48,449 nt of DNA from an uncultured Erysipelotrichaceae bacterium (GCA_902764145.1 CACWUS010000009.1:1-48449); one strand, 5' to 3'. Positions 33,145 through 41,731 are shown, counted from the first letter of the stretch. The notes: generated from the letters alone by a model not told the origin. A program made the numbers and translations.

Positions 33145-34320
33145 TTATAATAAATCACTAATTTTTTCCTTTAAATCTATAATTTCAACACTATTAACTG
33201 CTTCTTCAATTAAAGGCTCAAAATCAAATTTCTTTTCTTCTTCAATAATATGTTTTAAATTTGGATTAATAACTGGATGACGTGGTACAAATACTGTACA
33301 ACAATCTTCATATGGAAGAATAGAAGTTTCATAAGTATCTATTTTTTTTGATATTTCTATAATATCTAATTTATCAAATGAACAAAGAGGTCTTAATATT
33401 GGATAATTTGTAACATTATTTACTGCTAATATACTAGATAATGTTTGACTAGCAACTTGACCTACACTTTCACCATTAACAATTGCAAGACAATGATTTT
33501 TCTTAGCTATTCTTTCAGCTATTGTATACATCTTTCTTCTCATTATAGTTATTAAATATGATGGATCTAAATTTTTATATATTGCTTCTTGTATTTTGGT
33601 AAAGTTAACAACTAAAAGTTTTCCACCAGAATTAAATCTTTCAAGTTTTCTAGCAAGTGAAATAACTTTATTTCTTGCTTCTATACTTGTATGTGGTCTA
33701 CTTTCAAAATATAAATAATAAAGTTCAACACCACGTTTTATTGTTAAATATCCTGCAACTGGTGAATCAATTCCTCCACTAAGCATTAATAACGCTCTAC
33801 CTAAAGTACTAACTGGATATCCTCCTAACCCTTTTATTCTTTGATTATAAATATATACTCCTTCTTTTCTTATTTCTATATTTAATAAAACTTCAGGATT
33901 ATGTACATCTACTTTAAAACTAGTATTTTTTAAAATATATCCACCTACTATATTATTCATATCCATTGACTTAATAGGATAACTCTTATCACTTCTATTA
34001 GTTTCAACTTTAAATGTTTTAAGATTACTTTCTTTCATTAATTCTAAACTTATTTTTTTAATATTATCTTCACTTGCATCTTCACTATATAAAGCAATAA
34101 CAATTTCATGAATACCAAATATATCTTTAAGATGTAAAACTATATCATCAATATCATCATGTTTAGGAATAATAAACATTCTATAATAATCATCAATTAT
34201 ATCAAAATCAAAAGAAGATAACTTATTAAAAATATTCTTTTTTAATGTTTTAATAAAGAACTTTCTGTTATCTTTTTTAGTTGTTAATTCTCCATATTTT
34301 ATTAATATAACTTTTTTCAT
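33145..34320 (-). CDS. thiI: tRNA 4-thiouridine synthetase ThiI
   Basis: Uses ATP to activate U8 of tRNA for 4-thiouridine and can feed sulfur to thiazole synthesis. In 391 residues the order is NFLD and THUMP domains (about 1-165), then the PP-loop LLMLSGGIDSPVAGYL (about residue 180) and the C-terminal PYEDCCTVFVPRHP block. There is no rhodanese domain, as in B. subtilis, where a dedicated desulfurase (NifZ) supplies sulfur. The next gene upstream is such a desulfurase and overlaps by 4 bases, as in B. subtilis nifZ-thiI. Confidence 0.93.
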   Translation of the reverse strand: MKKVILIKYGELTTKKDNRKFFIKTLKKNIFNKLSSFDFDIIDDYYRMFIIPKHDDIDDIVLHLKDIFGIHEIVIALYSEDASEDNIKKISLELMKESNLKTFKVETNRSDKSYPIKSMDMNNIVGGYILKNTSFKVDVHNPEVLLNIEIRKEGVYIYNQRIKGLGGYPVSTLGRALLMLSGGIDSPVAGYLTIKRGVELYYLYFESRPHTSIEARNKVISLARKLERFNSGGKLLVVNFTKIQEAIYKNLDPSYLITIMRRKMYTIAERIAKKNHCLAIVNGESVGQVASQTLSSILAVNNVTNYPILRPLCSFDKLDIIEISKKIDTYETSILPYEDCCTVFVPRHPVINPNLKHIIEEEKKFDFEPLIEEAVNSVEIIDLKEKISDLL

Positions 34321-35441
34321 TTTAATAATAATTCATTCCAAACTTTATCAAATATTTCTAAAAATTCATGTATTTCAGCCATAGTTGTTAAATGAGATAA
34401 ACTTACTCTAATTGAAGTAGTTGATACACTTTTATCACCATTTGAAAGAGCATTTAATACTGTGCTTTCTTCAAGAGAAGAACATGCTGTTGTAGTTGAT
34501 ACATATACTTCATATCTTTCTAAAGCATGTACAAATGTTTCAGATTTTATCTTAAGTAAACTAAAATTAACTATTTGTGGAACACTTTGATCAGTAGAAT
34601 TTATTTGAATTGGATATTTAGAAAGTCCTTTCAATAATTCTGCTTTTAATTTTTCACATTTTTTAATATTTGCTTCTAATTTATCATTAATAAGTCTTAT
34701 TGCTTTTGAAAAAGCAACAACTAAAGGAAGTGGTGGTGTTCCACCTCTAAATGGACAATTCTCAGTTGTACCATATATTAATGTATCAATTTGTAAATCG
34801 CGTTTTTTATATAAAATTCCTATTCCTTTAGGTGAATATATTTTATGTGATGAAAAAGATGCAAGATCTAAATCACTCAAATAAAATCTAGTTTTACCTA
34901 ATGCTTGTGTTAAATCACTATGAAATATTACATTTGGATTTTTCTTGTTAATAACTTGTCTAATTGTTTTAAGAGGTTGTCTAAATCCAGTTTCAGAATT
35001 TACTGCACAAATACTAATTAATATAGTATCTTTTCTTATAAGTTCTTCTAAATGTTTTAAATCAATTTGACCACTTGGAAGTATATTAACAAAATCCACT
35101 TCATAACCTATATTGCTTAAATATCCCATCACTTCTAAAACACTTTTATGTTCAAGTTTAGATGTTATAATATGTTTTCCACGATTAGCATATTTGAATG
35201 CAACACCTTTAATAGCTGTAGTATTACTTTCACTAGCTCCACTAGTAAATATTAATTCTTTAGGATGACATTTAAATATATCTGCTATTTGATTAGTTGC
35301 TTGCATTAATAATTCTTTTGATTTTACTCCTAATGTATGAATAGAATTTGCATTTCCTATATAATCCCTTGTAACTTTACAATAAGAATCTAACACCCTT
35401 TCATCTACAGGAGTAGTCGCACTATAATCCAAATAAATCAT
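34317..35441 (-). CDS. Cysteine desulfurase (NifS/IscS family, NifZ-like)
   Basis: PLP enzyme that takes sulfur from cysteine. In 374 residues there is an N-terminal YLDYSATTPVDERVL, a PLP-phosphate pocket region (TSGASESNTTAIKG), an Asp in HSDLTQALGK and the Schiff-base Lys in SSHKIYSPKGIG (about residue 200). The persulfide Cys is in STTTACSSLEE (about residue 317). Directly upstream of thiI with overlapping ends, so its main job is probably tRNA thiolation. It could also feed the SufC/SufB-like operon at 2765-4822, which lacks its own desulfurase. Confidence 0.93.
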   Translation of the reverse strand: MIYLDYSATTPVDERVLDSYCKVTRDYIGNANSIHTLGVKSKELLMQATNQIADIFKCHPKELIFTSGASESNTTAIKGVAFKYANRGKHIITSKLEHKSVLEVMGYLSNIGYEVDFVNILPSGQIDLKHLEELIRKDTILISICAVNSETGFRQPLKTIRQVINKKNPNVIFHSDLTQALGKTRFYLSDLDLASFSSHKIYSPKGIGILYKKRDLQIDTLIYGTTENCPFRGGTPPLPLVVAFSKAIRLINDKLEANIKKCEKLKAELLKGLSKYPIQINSTDQSVPQIVNFSLLKIKSETFVHALERYEVYVSTTTACSSLEESTVLNALSNGDKSVSTTSIRVSLSHLTTMAEIHEFLEIFDKVWNELLLK

Positions 35442-35442
35442 A

Positions 35443-37095
35443 TTACACCTCTATTTCTTGAATAACAGTAAGTATTACTGGTTTACACTCAGTTTCTTTA
35501 TATAAATAAGCACCAACTTTTTCACGTATATCATTTCTTATTTTAACATAATCTGCATATTTATTATGTATGTTATCATCAATTGTCTCAATACTTATTT
35601 TCTTTATTTCATCAATTATATCCATATTTTCTTTAGCATAAATAAAACCTTTAGTCATAATTTCCGGTCCAACTAAAACACGTTTTTCTTTCTTATCAAG
35701 AGTAGCAGATATAAGTACTAAACCATTACTACTTAGTAGTTCTCTATCCTTTAAAACTACATCTCCTACATCTTCACTACTTTTACCATCAATTAAAATA
35801 TCATCAACAAATACTTTATCATAGTTTTCAACAAGTTCTCCATTTTCAAAAGTAACTATATAGCCATTTTCTTTAAGAATTATATTATCTTTTGGTACTC
35901 CAACTTTATAAGCAAGATTACCATTTTCTACTTGATATCTATATTCACCTTTTATTGGCATATAATACTTTGGATTAAATAATTTAATTAGTAGCATCAA
36001 GTCTTCACTAGATGCATGATGTCTAACACTTTTATCTTTTGGTATTGGTTCTATATTAACACCTTTAATAGCAAGTTCATTCATTATTTTAACAAGTAGT
36101 TTTTCATAAGCATCGTAGCTTGGTTCTGCAAAACAAATTGTATCTGATTTTTCTAATGTTACAAATTTATCATGTCCAGATAATATTCTATTAATATTGG
36201 CATAAGGACTTTCTCTATCATTACTAATAAGTATTATTGTATTTGATGATTTTAAATCAGTTAAATTACCAAGCATATCTTCTTCCATATCTAAGTATCC
36301 ATTTTTAACACATAATGAAACTATTGTATGAAGTTCTTTTCCCATGATAACTACTTTTCTATTTTTACCTTTTAATGCATTAAATATTTCACTAATAGTA
36401 TATATGTGTAATGGAAGTACTGAAAAAATAATTCTACCTTCATTTTTATCAATTATTTTTCTAAAGAATCCTTCTAATTTATGATTAGGACTAGTATGGC
36501 CTTTCTTTTCAGCAAATACACTTTCAGCCATCAAACATAGTACTCCTTGTTTTCCAATATATGCAAGTTTTCCTAAATCCATATCATAATGTCCATTCAT
36601 TGTTGGATCTATGACAAAATCAGCCATATAAATAATTGCTCCATCAGGAGTATTTACACAAAAACCAAGTGTTTCAGGACTACTATGAGTTACACTAAAT
36701 GGGAAAATGCTAAAATCCTTAAAATCAATTTTTCTATGTGCTGCTATAACATGTAGATTCTTAATTTCAACTTTTTCTTCTTCACACATATATTCAATTA
36801 TTTTAGTTGTATAATTTGATGCATAAACATGTAAATTTGGTAAAGCTTTAATTAAATCAGTAAGAGCCCCCATATTTTCATGATGAGGATGACTTATAAA
36901 CAGTCCTACAATGTTTTCTTTGTTTTCTATTAAATATTCAAAATCCGGTATTACATAATCTACACCATACATTTTATCTGGAGCATATTTCATACCGCAA
37001 TCAAAAATCAAGATTTTTCCATCTATGCTTACTGTATATAAATTTTTACCATTCTCATTTAGGCCACCTAAACTCATTATATTAATTTTACTCAT
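35443..37095 (-). CDS. RNase J2-like metallo-beta-lactamase protein with altered metal ligands
   Basis: The 550-residue protein has the RNase J layout: beta-lactamase fold with inserted beta-CASP domain (about 1-440) and a C-terminal domain. The usual metal motif HxHxDH reads SHPHHENMGAL (about residue 72): the two first His are kept, Asp is Glu and the last His is Asn. THSSPE and MADFVID keep the next His and Asp. The later motif PVHGEYR reads PIKGEYR, so that His is Lys. Three of the seven usual ligand positions are changed. This matches the pattern of RNase J2, which supports J1 and has little activity itself. AAAGGAG precedes ATG 37095. Likely an RNase J complex subunit; activity needs testing. 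Confidence 0.8.
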   Translation of the reverse strand: MSKINIMSLGGLNENGKNLYTVSIDGKILIFDCGMKYAPDKMYGVDYVIPDFEYLIENKENIVGLFISHPHHENMGALTDLIKALPNLHVYASNYTTKIIEYMCEEEKVEIKNLHVIAAHRKIDFKDFSIFPFSVTHSSPETLGFCVNTPDGAIIYMADFVIDPTMNGHYDMDLGKLAYIGKQGVLCLMAESVFAEKKGHTSPNHKLEGFFRKIIDKNEGRIIFSVLPLHIYTISEIFNALKGKNRKVVIMGKELHTIVSLCVKNGYLDMEEDMLGNLTDLKSSNTIILISNDRESPYANINRILSGHDKFVTLEKSDTICFAEPSYDAYEKLLVKIMNELAIKGVNIEPIPKDKSVRHHASSEDLMLLIKLFNPKYYMPIKGEYRYQVENGNLAYKVGVPKDNIILKENGYIVTFENGELVENYDKVFVDDILIDGKSSEDVGDVVLKDRELLSSNGLVLISATLDKKEKRVLVGPEIMTKGFIYAKENMDIIDEIKKISIETIDDNIHNKYADYVKIRNDIREKVGAYLYKETECKPVILTVIQEIEV

Positions 37096-37150
37096 ATATT
37101 CATCTCCTTTAAATAAAAAGTTCAAATGCTTTAATGATTATAGCACAAAA

Positions 37151-37182
37151 ATAAAAAAAATACTAGTGAGTACTAGTATTTT
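37151..37182 (-). terminator. Terminator of the helper-hydrolase unit
   Basis: Minus-strand AATACTAG-TACTCA-CTAGTATT stem followed by eight T. Confidence 0.85.
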
Positions 37183-37189
37183 AAAATAA

Positions 37190-38500
37190 CTATTTATCTA
37201 ATAAATTATTTAAATCACTTCTTGTTATTGGATTTGTTATCTGTTGTCCAGTTGTTACTCCAGTTCCACCAGGAACATAAAGTGCATATTGGTTACCATT
37301 TTTACCTAGTTGTGGATTATTTGATAGTAACACTACTTGTGAATTACCTCTGTTCATGACATCTAACACTTCACCATTTACAGCTTGTGTTTCTGGACTT
37401 ACTCCATATCCAGAATGTACTTGATAATTTTCATTTATACACATAACTACAATTAGTCCATTATCAGCTAAATCTTGTAGTGGTTTATCTGAATTACTTG
37501 GACCTCCATTTGCTTCAGCTGATATAGCTTCATATGCATATATTATACTTCCATTTTTTAAATACTCTCTTACATCAGAATTACTGTCATTTAAAAGTTC
37601 TCTTGAAAAAGTTTGACATCCTCCATTTAAATCTGCTGAATCAAGTAGCATAATATCTACAGGCTTTGCAGTTATACCCATTAACTCTCTAGTCATATTA
37701 ATTGTGGCAGGCCCTCCTGCACTTGCACCAGCTACAACAGATTTATCTAAATTTTGATTGTTATTAATATTATGTAGTACATCTGCTATTATTGCATCGC
37801 TTCTCGTATGTGTTGAAGGTGCTGTACCATATGAAACAGTTGTAAAAGGATTTTCTGAAGCCACTTCACAAACAAAATCATGAAATGCTCCTCCACCAGT
37901 ACCAGGAGCAAGTACAAATGCATCATCAGTATGATTAGGATTAATAGTAATAGTAATTTCATTAGTTCTCCCATCTGCTTCACTAACTGTTACAGTTACT
38001 TGCACACTTCCATTGTCATAAGCAATTGGTTCACTAACTGATTCTATACCTTCATATAAAGGATTCCCATCATTATCATAAAATAGAGATGTTACATACT
38101 CTTGACTTACTTCACCACCATCTAATCCACTAGCAAAATCATCTAGTCCCATATTTAAATATTCTTCATACATTTCTTCAGTCATTCCTTGTGCTCTTAA
38201 AAGCGCGTTACGTACATCAACTGTTTGCTTTAAAGCAGACTCCACAGTATTACTAAAACCGGCACAACTACTATCTCCTGCAGCACATGATATTTTACTT
38301 TCAAAACCAGAAGCACTTACATAATCTGATGAATTCTTAAAACTTGTTATTGAAGCAAATTTATCAGATATTTCACCTTGCAATCTTGTTAATTCCTTTT
38401 CAGCTCTATATATAGAAGGTAAATCAAAATTAACTTCCGGTTCTCCATGTTCATCATTTGCTGAATAAAATTGTCTATTGTTTATATCTATTTTTAGCAT
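37190..38500 (-). CDS. Alpha/beta hydrolase (lipase/esterase-like), candidate T7SS effector
   Basis: The 436-residue protein joins a mostly helical N-terminal part (about 1-150, SIYRAEKELTRLQGEI and VESALKQTVDVRNALL) to a hydrolase domain. The catalytic set looks complete: oxyanion-type APGTGGG, nucleophile elbow VVAGASAGGPA (Ser about 259), Asp in MLLDSADLNG (about 287) and His in YQVHSGYG (about 363). There is no signal peptide, so if exported it needs another route. It sits 16 bases after the coiled-coil helper and close to the T7SS locus. A T7SS lipase with helper proteins has been described in S. aureus (TslA), with a different domain order. Substrate and export are inference. Confidence 0.65.
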   Translation of the reverse strand: MLKIDINNRQFYSANDEHGEPEVNFDLPSIYRAEKELTRLQGEISDKFASITSFKNSSDYVSASGFESKISCAAGDSSCAGFSNTVESALKQTVDVRNALLRAQGMTEEMYEEYLNMGLDDFASGLDGGEVSQEYVTSLFYDNDGNPLYEGIESVSEPIAYDNGSVQVTVTVSEADGRTNEITITINPNHTDDAFVLAPGTGGGAFHDFVCEVASENPFTTVSYGTAPSTHTRSDAIIADVLHNINNNQNLDKSVVAGASAGGPATINMTRELMGITAKPVDIMLLDSADLNGGCQTFSRELLNDSNSDVREYLKNGSIIYAYEAISAEANGGPSNSDKPLQDLADNGLIVVMCINENYQVHSGYGVSPETQAVNGEVLDVMNRGNSQVVLLSNNPQLGKNGNQYALYVPGGTGVTTGQQITNPITRSDLNNLLDK

Positions 38501-38515
38501 TTTACACCTCTTTTA

Positions 38516-39022
38516 TTAAGCAACATAAACAGATATTGTTTTATATTTAACTATATTTGCACATTCTGCTTTTTGTAATCTTGCATCTCTTAACGCATTT
38601 TTTGTATCTGTTTTCTTCTGTTCCCATTCTTTTAATTGATTTGCACAATTACTCTTCATTTTTGTTAATTCTCCATTTATCCTTTGCATGCATGCTACAT
38701 TTCCTTCTATTATATTGAAATCTATATTTGCATTACTTACTACTCCTTGTACTGAATTAAATTGTCCTTCTAATTCACTTATTGTCCCCATCTTTTCTTC
38801 TATCTCTGTATTTAAACTATTTAACTTCATTATTTGTGTATTACAATTCTTTAGTTCTGTATTTAAATTATCTATTGTTGCTTGCCATCCATTTCTACAT
38901 GATTCTCTTGCACTACTTGTTGCTGCTGAATCTACTACTGTTTGCGTTTCCCAATGTCCTGTTACTACGTAGTCTTCTAGCATTCTTTTTCTTTCTTGTG
39001 GTACTATTTTTCTTGCTATCAT
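38516..39022 (-). CDS. Coiled-coil cysteine-rich helper protein next to the hydrolase
   Basis: 168 residues, helical, with N-terminal ERKRMLEDYV, then SAATSSARESCRNGWQATIDN (the GWQ turn near residue 48) and long coiled-coil segments (about 50-90 and 120-150). It ends VKYKTISVYVA, like its paralogue at 32552. Five cysteines align between the copies. The RBS GGATGTGAT and the 16-base gap to the hydrolase suggest a two-gene unit, so a chaperone or co-secreted partner role is plausible, like the small helical partners of LXG toxins. It does not match a named family I can recognise. Confidence 0.6.
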   Translation of the reverse strand: MIARKIVPQERKRMLEDYVVTGHWETQTVVDSAATSSARESCRNGWQATIDNLNTELKNCNTQIMKLNSLNTEIEEKMGTISELEGQFNSVQGVVSNANIDFNIIEGNVACMQRINGELTKMKSNCANQLKEWEQKKTDTKNALRDARLQKAECANIVKYKTISVYVA

Positions 39023-39083
39023 ATTATCACATCCTATACATTTTTATTTTACTTTAATATTTTCTTGTTGTAAATTATTATTG

Positions 39084-39110
39084 CAAAAAAAAAAGAATTA
39101 ACTTTCTTTT
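39084..39110 (-). terminator. Terminator after rpoZ
   Basis: Minus-strand AAAAGAA-AGTTAA-TTCTTTT hairpin followed by ten T; it includes the rpoZ stop. It separates the T7SS operon from the helper-hydrolase unit. Confidence 0.75.
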
Positions 39111-39298
39111 ATAGTTATTAATCCTTTTTCTACTTCTTCTAGTGCTCTTCCTATTTCTTTCTTAGAAACATATTCACTTTCATCCATTTGATAATGTTTA
39201 TGTTCTTTCATAACTTTAGCTCTGTCTGCTGCTATATGAACAAGTTTATATTTAGAGTCGACTATATTTAGTAATTTGTCTATTGAAGGATATATCAC
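39098..39298 (-). CDS. rpoZ: RNA polymerase omega subunit
   Basis: A 66-residue protein that supports RNA polymerase assembly. It has the family pattern: YPSIDKLLNIVDSKYKLVH, HIAADRAKVM and the C-terminal YVSKKEIGRALEEVEKGLI. I chose the GTG at 39298 (MIYPSID) because GGGAG lies eight bases upstream and Bacillota omega proteins begin this way; GTG codons at 39304 and 39307 overlap the Shine-Dalgarno. A possible -35/-10 (TTGTAA-N17-TATATT) lies before it, so it may be transcribed apart from the T7SS genes. Confidence 0.88.
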   Translation of the reverse strand: MIYPSIDKLLNIVDSKYKLVHIAADRAKVMKEHKHYQMDESEYVSKKEIGRALEEVEKGLITIKES

Positions 39299-39373
39299 TT
39301 TCACCACTCCCTATCTTTATAATACTAATATACATTATTAGTTATTACTTTACAATAGAAGTAGACACAACTT

Positions 39374-40042
39374 TTACAAATTAATTTTAAGAAGTTCATT
39401 TTTAAGTTCTATAACACTTTGATATCTCTTAGTTTTGTCTGTATAAATACATTTTTTAACTATATCATTAATCTCTTTGTTATTATCTTTATTTAATTCT
39501 TTTAATACAACACCTATTGAGTATATATCACTAACATTGTCAACATTTTCTCTATTAAGAATTTCAACTGCTGCGGTTCTCTTACTATAAAAATTTACTT
39601 TTTCTCTGAAAAAACTACAATTTCCAAAATCAATTAAATATACATCATCATTATCAATCATAATATTAGACTGTTTAATATCATTATGAGAAAATCCTAG
39701 ATCATGAACTTCCTTTAGTATATTACATAGTTTAATAATTGTTTGTATTGATTTTTTGGCATCTAAATTAACTTGTTTAAGATTTTTTCCATCTATATAA
39801 TCATATACTATAAAATTATCAAGTTCATAATCATAAATTTTAGGAATAAATTTTATATTATTATTTTTTAAAAAACTAATTTCACAGTTTATTGAATCTT
39901 TATATTCCTTTGTCATTTTTTTTAACTTTTTAATAAAGTATTTTTTATCATCTTTTTCAATAACAGCATAATAAAAAAATTCATTATTTGTACTATTTAT
40001 TATTTTATATTTAGTATTTTTAATTATTAATGTTTTTTCCAT
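39374..40042 (-). CDS. Eukaryotic-like Ser/Thr protein kinase, cytoplasmic, in the T7SS gene run
   Basis: A 222-residue minimal kinase with all catalytic motifs: Lys in KKYFIKKLKK (about residue 33), Glu in INCEISFLK, hinge IVYDYIDGKNL, catalytic loop FSHNDIKQSNIMI (about residue 117) and DFGNCSF for DFG. The later DIYSIGVVLKEL carries the structural Asp. It lacks a PASTA or membrane part. It starts 3 bases before the end of trmL and lies downstream of the T7SS genes. EssB/YukC of T7SSb is a membrane pseudokinase; this one has no membrane helix and looks active, so it is not EssB. It may regulate secretion, for instance through the FHA domains of EssC, which read phosphothreonine. That link is inference. 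Confidence 0.75.
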   Translation of the reverse strand: MEKTLIIKNTKYKIINSTNNEFFYYAVIEKDDKKYFIKKLKKMTKEYKDSINCEISFLKNNNIKFIPKIYDYELDNFIVYDYIDGKNLKQVNLDAKKSIQTIIKLCNILKEVHDLGFSHNDIKQSNIMIDNDDVYLIDFGNCSFFREKVNFYSKRTAAVEILNRENVDNVSDIYSIGVVLKELNKDNNKEINDIVKKCIYTDKTKRYQSVIELKNELLKINL

Positions 40043-40044
40043 TC

Positions 40045-40557
40045 TTATTGACTTTCTTCTATAAAATTTTTGCTTTTATGTGGCTCATCAAATAAAAGAT
40101 TTGGATATCCTTGCTGCCTTAAAGCTTCGTAAACCATTATTGCAACAGCATTAGATACATTTAAAGCTCTAACATCACTTGTCATAGGCATTCTCATACA
40201 TCTATCTATATATGGCTTTAATATTTTAGGAGGAATCCCAGTACTTTCTTTCCCAAAAAAGAAATAATATTTTTTATTTTTATCACTATAATCAAAACTA
40301 CTATGTGGTTTATGTCCATATCTTGTTAAAAAATAATATTCTCCCTTATTCTTAGAAAAAAAATCATCTATATTTTCATAAACTGTATAATTACATTTAT
40401 CTACATAATTTACACCGCTTCTTTTAATATATTTAGTATCTAGACTAAATCCAAGAGGCTTTATTAAGTGTAAATGAGTACCTGTAGCTACACAAGTTCT
40501 CATAATATTACCTGTATTAACAGGTATTTCAGGTTCAAATAAAACAACATTAATCAT
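40045..40557 (-). CDS. trmL: tRNA (cytidine34-2'-O)-methyltransferase TrmL
   Basis: SPOUT-family enzyme that methylates the wobble ribose of tRNA-Leu isoacceptors. In 170 residues it shows LFEPEIPVNTGNIMRTC at the start, a knot with FFFGKESTGIPP (about residue 99) and the SAM/tRNA loop MPMTSDVRALNVSNAVAIM (about residues 125-143). All family motifs are intact. It is oddly placed between the DUF4176 and kinase genes of the T7SS run, sharing their direction and spacing (10 and 2 bases). Confidence 0.93.
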   Translation of the reverse strand: MINVVLFEPEIPVNTGNIMRTCVATGTHLHLIKPLGFSLDTKYIKRSGVNYVDKCNYTVYENIDDFFSKNKGEYYFLTRYGHKPHSSFDYSDKNKKYYFFFGKESTGIPPKILKPYIDRCMRMPMTSDVRALNVSNAVAIMVYEALRQQGYPNLLFDEPHKSKNFIEESQ

Positions 40558-40567
40558 TAGTCCACCC

Positions 40568-40927
40568 TTATTCTATTTCAATTATTGCTTCTTCTTTTTT
40601 TGTTTCAAAAACTACTTTTTCTTCTGTTGGAGAAACTTTTTGTATAATTTGAATCATTGATGTTAAATTAACTTTAAATTTCTTATCTTCTTCAGAAGAA
40701 TAGCCCAAAAATACTATATCATTTATATCATCATGATTAAATAAATGAGCTTCCTTATTAGATAACATTCCTTCTGGATATAAGCAACCACAATAATCAT
40801 ATAATGTATGATTGTTATCATTATCATACATACAAAATCCAGTTATCATTACACTTTTTGTTCCATTTTTTAATTTAACAACTGTTCCTAAAGGTAAATA
40901 TTTATTTTTATCTTCACTACTTTCCAT
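40568..40927 (-). CDS. DUF4176-family T7SS-associated protein
   Basis: 119 residues. The family pattern is YLPLGTVVKLKNGTKSVMITGFCM (read as two blocks, about 11-22 and 23-34), followed by YDYCGCLYPEGML and FNHDDINDIVFLGY. DUF4176 proteins are frequent in Bacillota T7SS loci; their role is unknown. The predicted fold is a small beta barrel with a charged C-terminal tail (ETKKEEAIIEIE). The RBS lies in the gap after the repeat protein and the start at 40927 is two bases from that gene. Confidence 0.8.
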   Translation of the reverse strand: MESSEDKNKYLPLGTVVKLKNGTKSVMITGFCMYDNDNNHTLYDYCGCLYPEGMLSNKEAHLFNHDDINDIVFLGYSSEEDKKFKVNLTSMIQIIQKVSPTEEKVVFETKKEEAIIEIE

Positions 40928-40929
40928 TC

Positions 40930-41481
40930 TTACATCTCCTTATTTAAAATGCTTACAACATTTAATGATTTATCTGCTCCACTACTACCACTATCTTTTA
41001 GCCTATCTAAAACTAAATTAACTCCTTCTTTAGTTTTAACTGTATCTAATATACTTGTTGTATTTAATGATTTATCTGCATCTACACTACCATTACTGGT
41101 TTTTAGTTTATCTAGCAGTTTTTCTTTGCCTTGTAAGACACTTTCTGCATCCAATGATTTATTAGCTCCAGTATTATTATTTGTATTCTTTAATTTATCT
41201 AGATCATTTACATAATCATCTTTTTTATATGAATAATTAGCATTTGAATCTATATTCATTATTATATTTTTAATTGCAATAAGCTTACTATATAGTACTC
41301 TAGCATCTATAAACAAACTATCAATTTCTCTTTTTATAGGTGTAATATCTATATTAACTTCTTTGGCAATGCTATTAAGTTTATTTATTCTATTAGTTAT
41401 TTCCATTTCTAGTTCACAAATGCTTTTAACATTATCTACACCTTGATAAAATTTTTCTGGAATTAAACTTATATTATCCAT
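40930..41481 (-). CDS. T7SS-locus protein with three imperfect C-terminal repeats; unknown
   Basis: About 183 residues. The N-terminal 80 are helical (ICELEMEITNRINKLNSIAKEV). From about residue 90 a unit of roughly 30-37 residues recurs three times: DKLKNTNNNTGANKSLDAESVL, DKLKTSNGSVDADKSLNTTSIL and DRLKDSGSSGADKSLNVVSIL (first two shown only by key parts). The core is LK-x5-8-DKSL-x4-S-hydrophobic. The family is unknown. The start is open between ATG 41481, which overlaps the end of the previous gene, and GTG 41490, which has AAAGG close by; I used ATG. Confidence 0.55.
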   Translation of the reverse strand: MDNISLIPEKFYQGVDNVKSICELEMEITNRINKLNSIAKEVNIDITPIKREIDSLFIDARVLYSKLIAIKNIIMNIDSNANYSYKKDDYVNDLDKLKNTNNNTGANKSLDAESVLQGKEKLLDKLKTSNGSVDADKSLNTTSILDTVKTKEGVNLVLDRLKDSGSSGADKSLNVVSILNKEM

Positions 41482-41722
41482 TAGACTCACGAGCCTTTCT
41501 CATACTATCACAAATAGTACTAATTCGATTTACTTCTTCGCTACAACTATCTACTCTTTTTTTAAAAGAATCTAACATACCTTTATCTATTTTTTCTCCA
41601 GATACAACATTTTCACTCAAATTATTATTTGCTTTTTTAATGATATCATTTAATAAAGAAAAATCATTCCTAATGTAATTTAGTTCATATAATAATTTGA
41701 TATATTTATTTTGATCACTCAT
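41474..41722 (-). CDS. Small helical T7SS-locus protein, WXG100-like size; unknown
   Basis: 82 residues, predicted as two helices around a short turn (residues about 38-48, SGEKIDKGML), without a WXG motif. Size and layout resemble small partner proteins of T7SS toxins such as DUF5082/DUF5344 types, but no signature residue proves it. It overlaps the repeat-protein gene by about 8 bases and starts 10 bases after the hydrolase-like gene. Confidence 0.5.
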   Translation of the reverse strand: MSDQNKYIKLLYELNYIRNDFSLLNDIIKKANNNLSENVVSGEKIDKGMLDSFKKRVDSCSEEVNRISTICDSMRKARESNG

Positions 41723-41731
41723 ATTATACCT

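Noticed and set aside
38688..39057. Two plus-strand open frames opposite the helper gene
   Set aside because: They mirror the coiled-coil codons of the real gene and give low-complexity Leu/Tyr proteins.
39374..40042. The kinase as the EssB/YukC component of T7SS
   Set aside because: EssB is a membrane-anchored pseudokinase; this protein has no membrane helix and keeps the catalytic residues.
40930..41215. Repeats suggestive of a CRISPR array
   Set aside because: The repeats are imperfect, codon-phased and part of a protein; spacing is irregular and no cas gene is present.
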